From Chlamydiota bacterium (lineage in GTDB: Bacteria; Chlamydiota; Chlamydiia; Chlamydiales; JAJFMK01): 6,486 nt of DNA. The notes beneath the pieces were generated by a model. The model had not been told where the DNA came from. It made no database searches and was given only the letters and a program-made list of their open reading frames with translations. Positions 6,032 through 6,486 of the stretch are shown here, piece after piece (the stretch's first letter is position 1; each line of letters starts with the position of its first letter). The stretch is taken from positions 1 through 6,486 of the forward strand of contig JAJFMK010000128.1 in NCBI GenBank assembly GCA_021772215.1, written 5' to 3'. The position numbers and the translations under genes were made by a program.

Positions 6032-6058
6032 TTCCTTTTAGGAAAGACCTTGCGGTCT
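6032..6058 (+). promoter_or_regulatory. Two adjacent hairpins in the leader of the ankyrin-type gene
   Basis: TTCCT-TTT-AGGAA (6032-6044) is followed with no gap by AGACC-TTGC-GGTCT (6045-6058). They end 11 nt before the GGAG ribosome site (6070-6073). They could control translation, act as a protein-binding site, or stabilise the 5' end. They differ from the AT-rich DNA around them. Confidence 0.4.
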
Positions 6059-6079
6059 ATAAAATAATTGGAGAGCGTC

Positions 6080-6486
6080 ATGACACATCAGGTCACATCA
6101 ATTGTCAAAAGCACAGTTTCTGCAGAGACAAATTCTGGTACCCTCGACGAAGAGCAAATAGAGCGCATTGCTAGAATTTTTGAACTGAACAACCCCACCG
6201 AAGCAGAACTTTTTGAAGCTGTGTATCGTTCTTTGCGGGATCATGAATGGAATAGAATTCGCCCTATTAAAGACGATCTCGACGCTCTAGTCAATGCTCA
6301 AGGAGTTTCGCTGTTATGCGCCGCTATAGAGGACGATGAAGCAGACCTCGCCCTTGGGCTTTCTGAGAGAGGGATCGCTGTGCAGACTCTCGATCGCTAT
6401 GACAATAACGCAATTCACTACGCCTCTATGAAGGGGGTGCAAAGGGTTCTTCCCAAACTTGCACACTTTATAAATCTTAGTGAACC
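6080..6486 (+). CDS. Ankyrin-repeat-like protein, 3' end outside the window
   Basis: An open frame of 135 codons runs from ATG 6080 to the window edge without a stop. A GGAG site six nt upstream supports the start. The first 60 or so residues are acidic and helical, with no signal peptide or membrane segment. From about residue 75 the sequence is ankyrin-like: a degenerate unit (GVSLLCAAIEDDEADLALGL, about 75-94) and then YDNNAIHYASMKGVQRVLPKL (about 107-127), which keeps the pattern of the ankyrin G-x-T-x-L-H-x-A motif. More repeats probably follow. Ankyrin proteins bind other proteins and in intracellular bacteria are often secreted effectors; that role here is inference. The gene has its own AT-rich upstream region and appears separate from the GT2 operon. 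Confidence 0.75.
   Translation, partial: MTHQVTSIVKSTVSAETNSGTLDEEQIERIARIFELNNPTEAELFEAVYRSLRDHEWNRIRPIKDDLDALVNAQGVSLLCAAIEDDEADLALGLSERGIAVQTLDRYDNNAIHYASMKGVQRVLPKLAHFINLSE

Overview
The window looks like an accessory stretch of a bacterial chromosome. The ankyrin-type gene at the right edge, the group II intron remnant and the repeat-rich intergenic DNA would suit a host-associated or intracellular Gram-negative such as an environmental chlamydia, but that is a guess from style; no marker gene settles the taxonomy.

Layout. Roughly 8-538 (+) is a group II intron RNA without its reverse-transcriptase gene. Domain V is textbook (34 nt, AGC triad, two-nucleotide bulge, GAGA tetraloop), domain VI has a bulged adenosine, and domain IV is only a short hairpin. 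About 300 nt without a recognisable gene follow. On the minus strand, 1350-834 is a two-gene operon (DUF4160 then DUF2442), a pairing that resembles a toxin-antitoxin type module. A 434-nt intergenic region (1351-1784) then holds one copy of a structured repeat (copy A, 1451-1534), an imperfect palindrome of about 171 bp (1554-1724) and a good sigma70-type promoter (1747-1775).

The core is a tight plus-strand operon at 1784-5608: a membrane-anchored HEAT-repeat protein, a secreted GH18 chitinase-like hydrolase, and a membrane GT2 polysaccharide synthase of the NodC/PgaC/BcsA type. Neighbouring genes overlap (35 nt, then ATGA). All key motifs are intact in both enzymes. The simplest reading is a synthase with a dedicated glycosidase and a scaffold protein, making or trimming an N-acetylglucosamine-type exopolysaccharide. 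This is the best candidate here for an undescribed system, though the product is inferred.

The operon is followed by 5609-5833, a C-poor, G-rich tract and then very GC-rich hairpins, and by repeat copy B (5834-5929) in the same orientation as copy A, so the two copies bracket the operon. A very AT-rich leader with two adjacent hairpins precedes the last gene, an ankyrin-type protein from 6080 that runs off the window.
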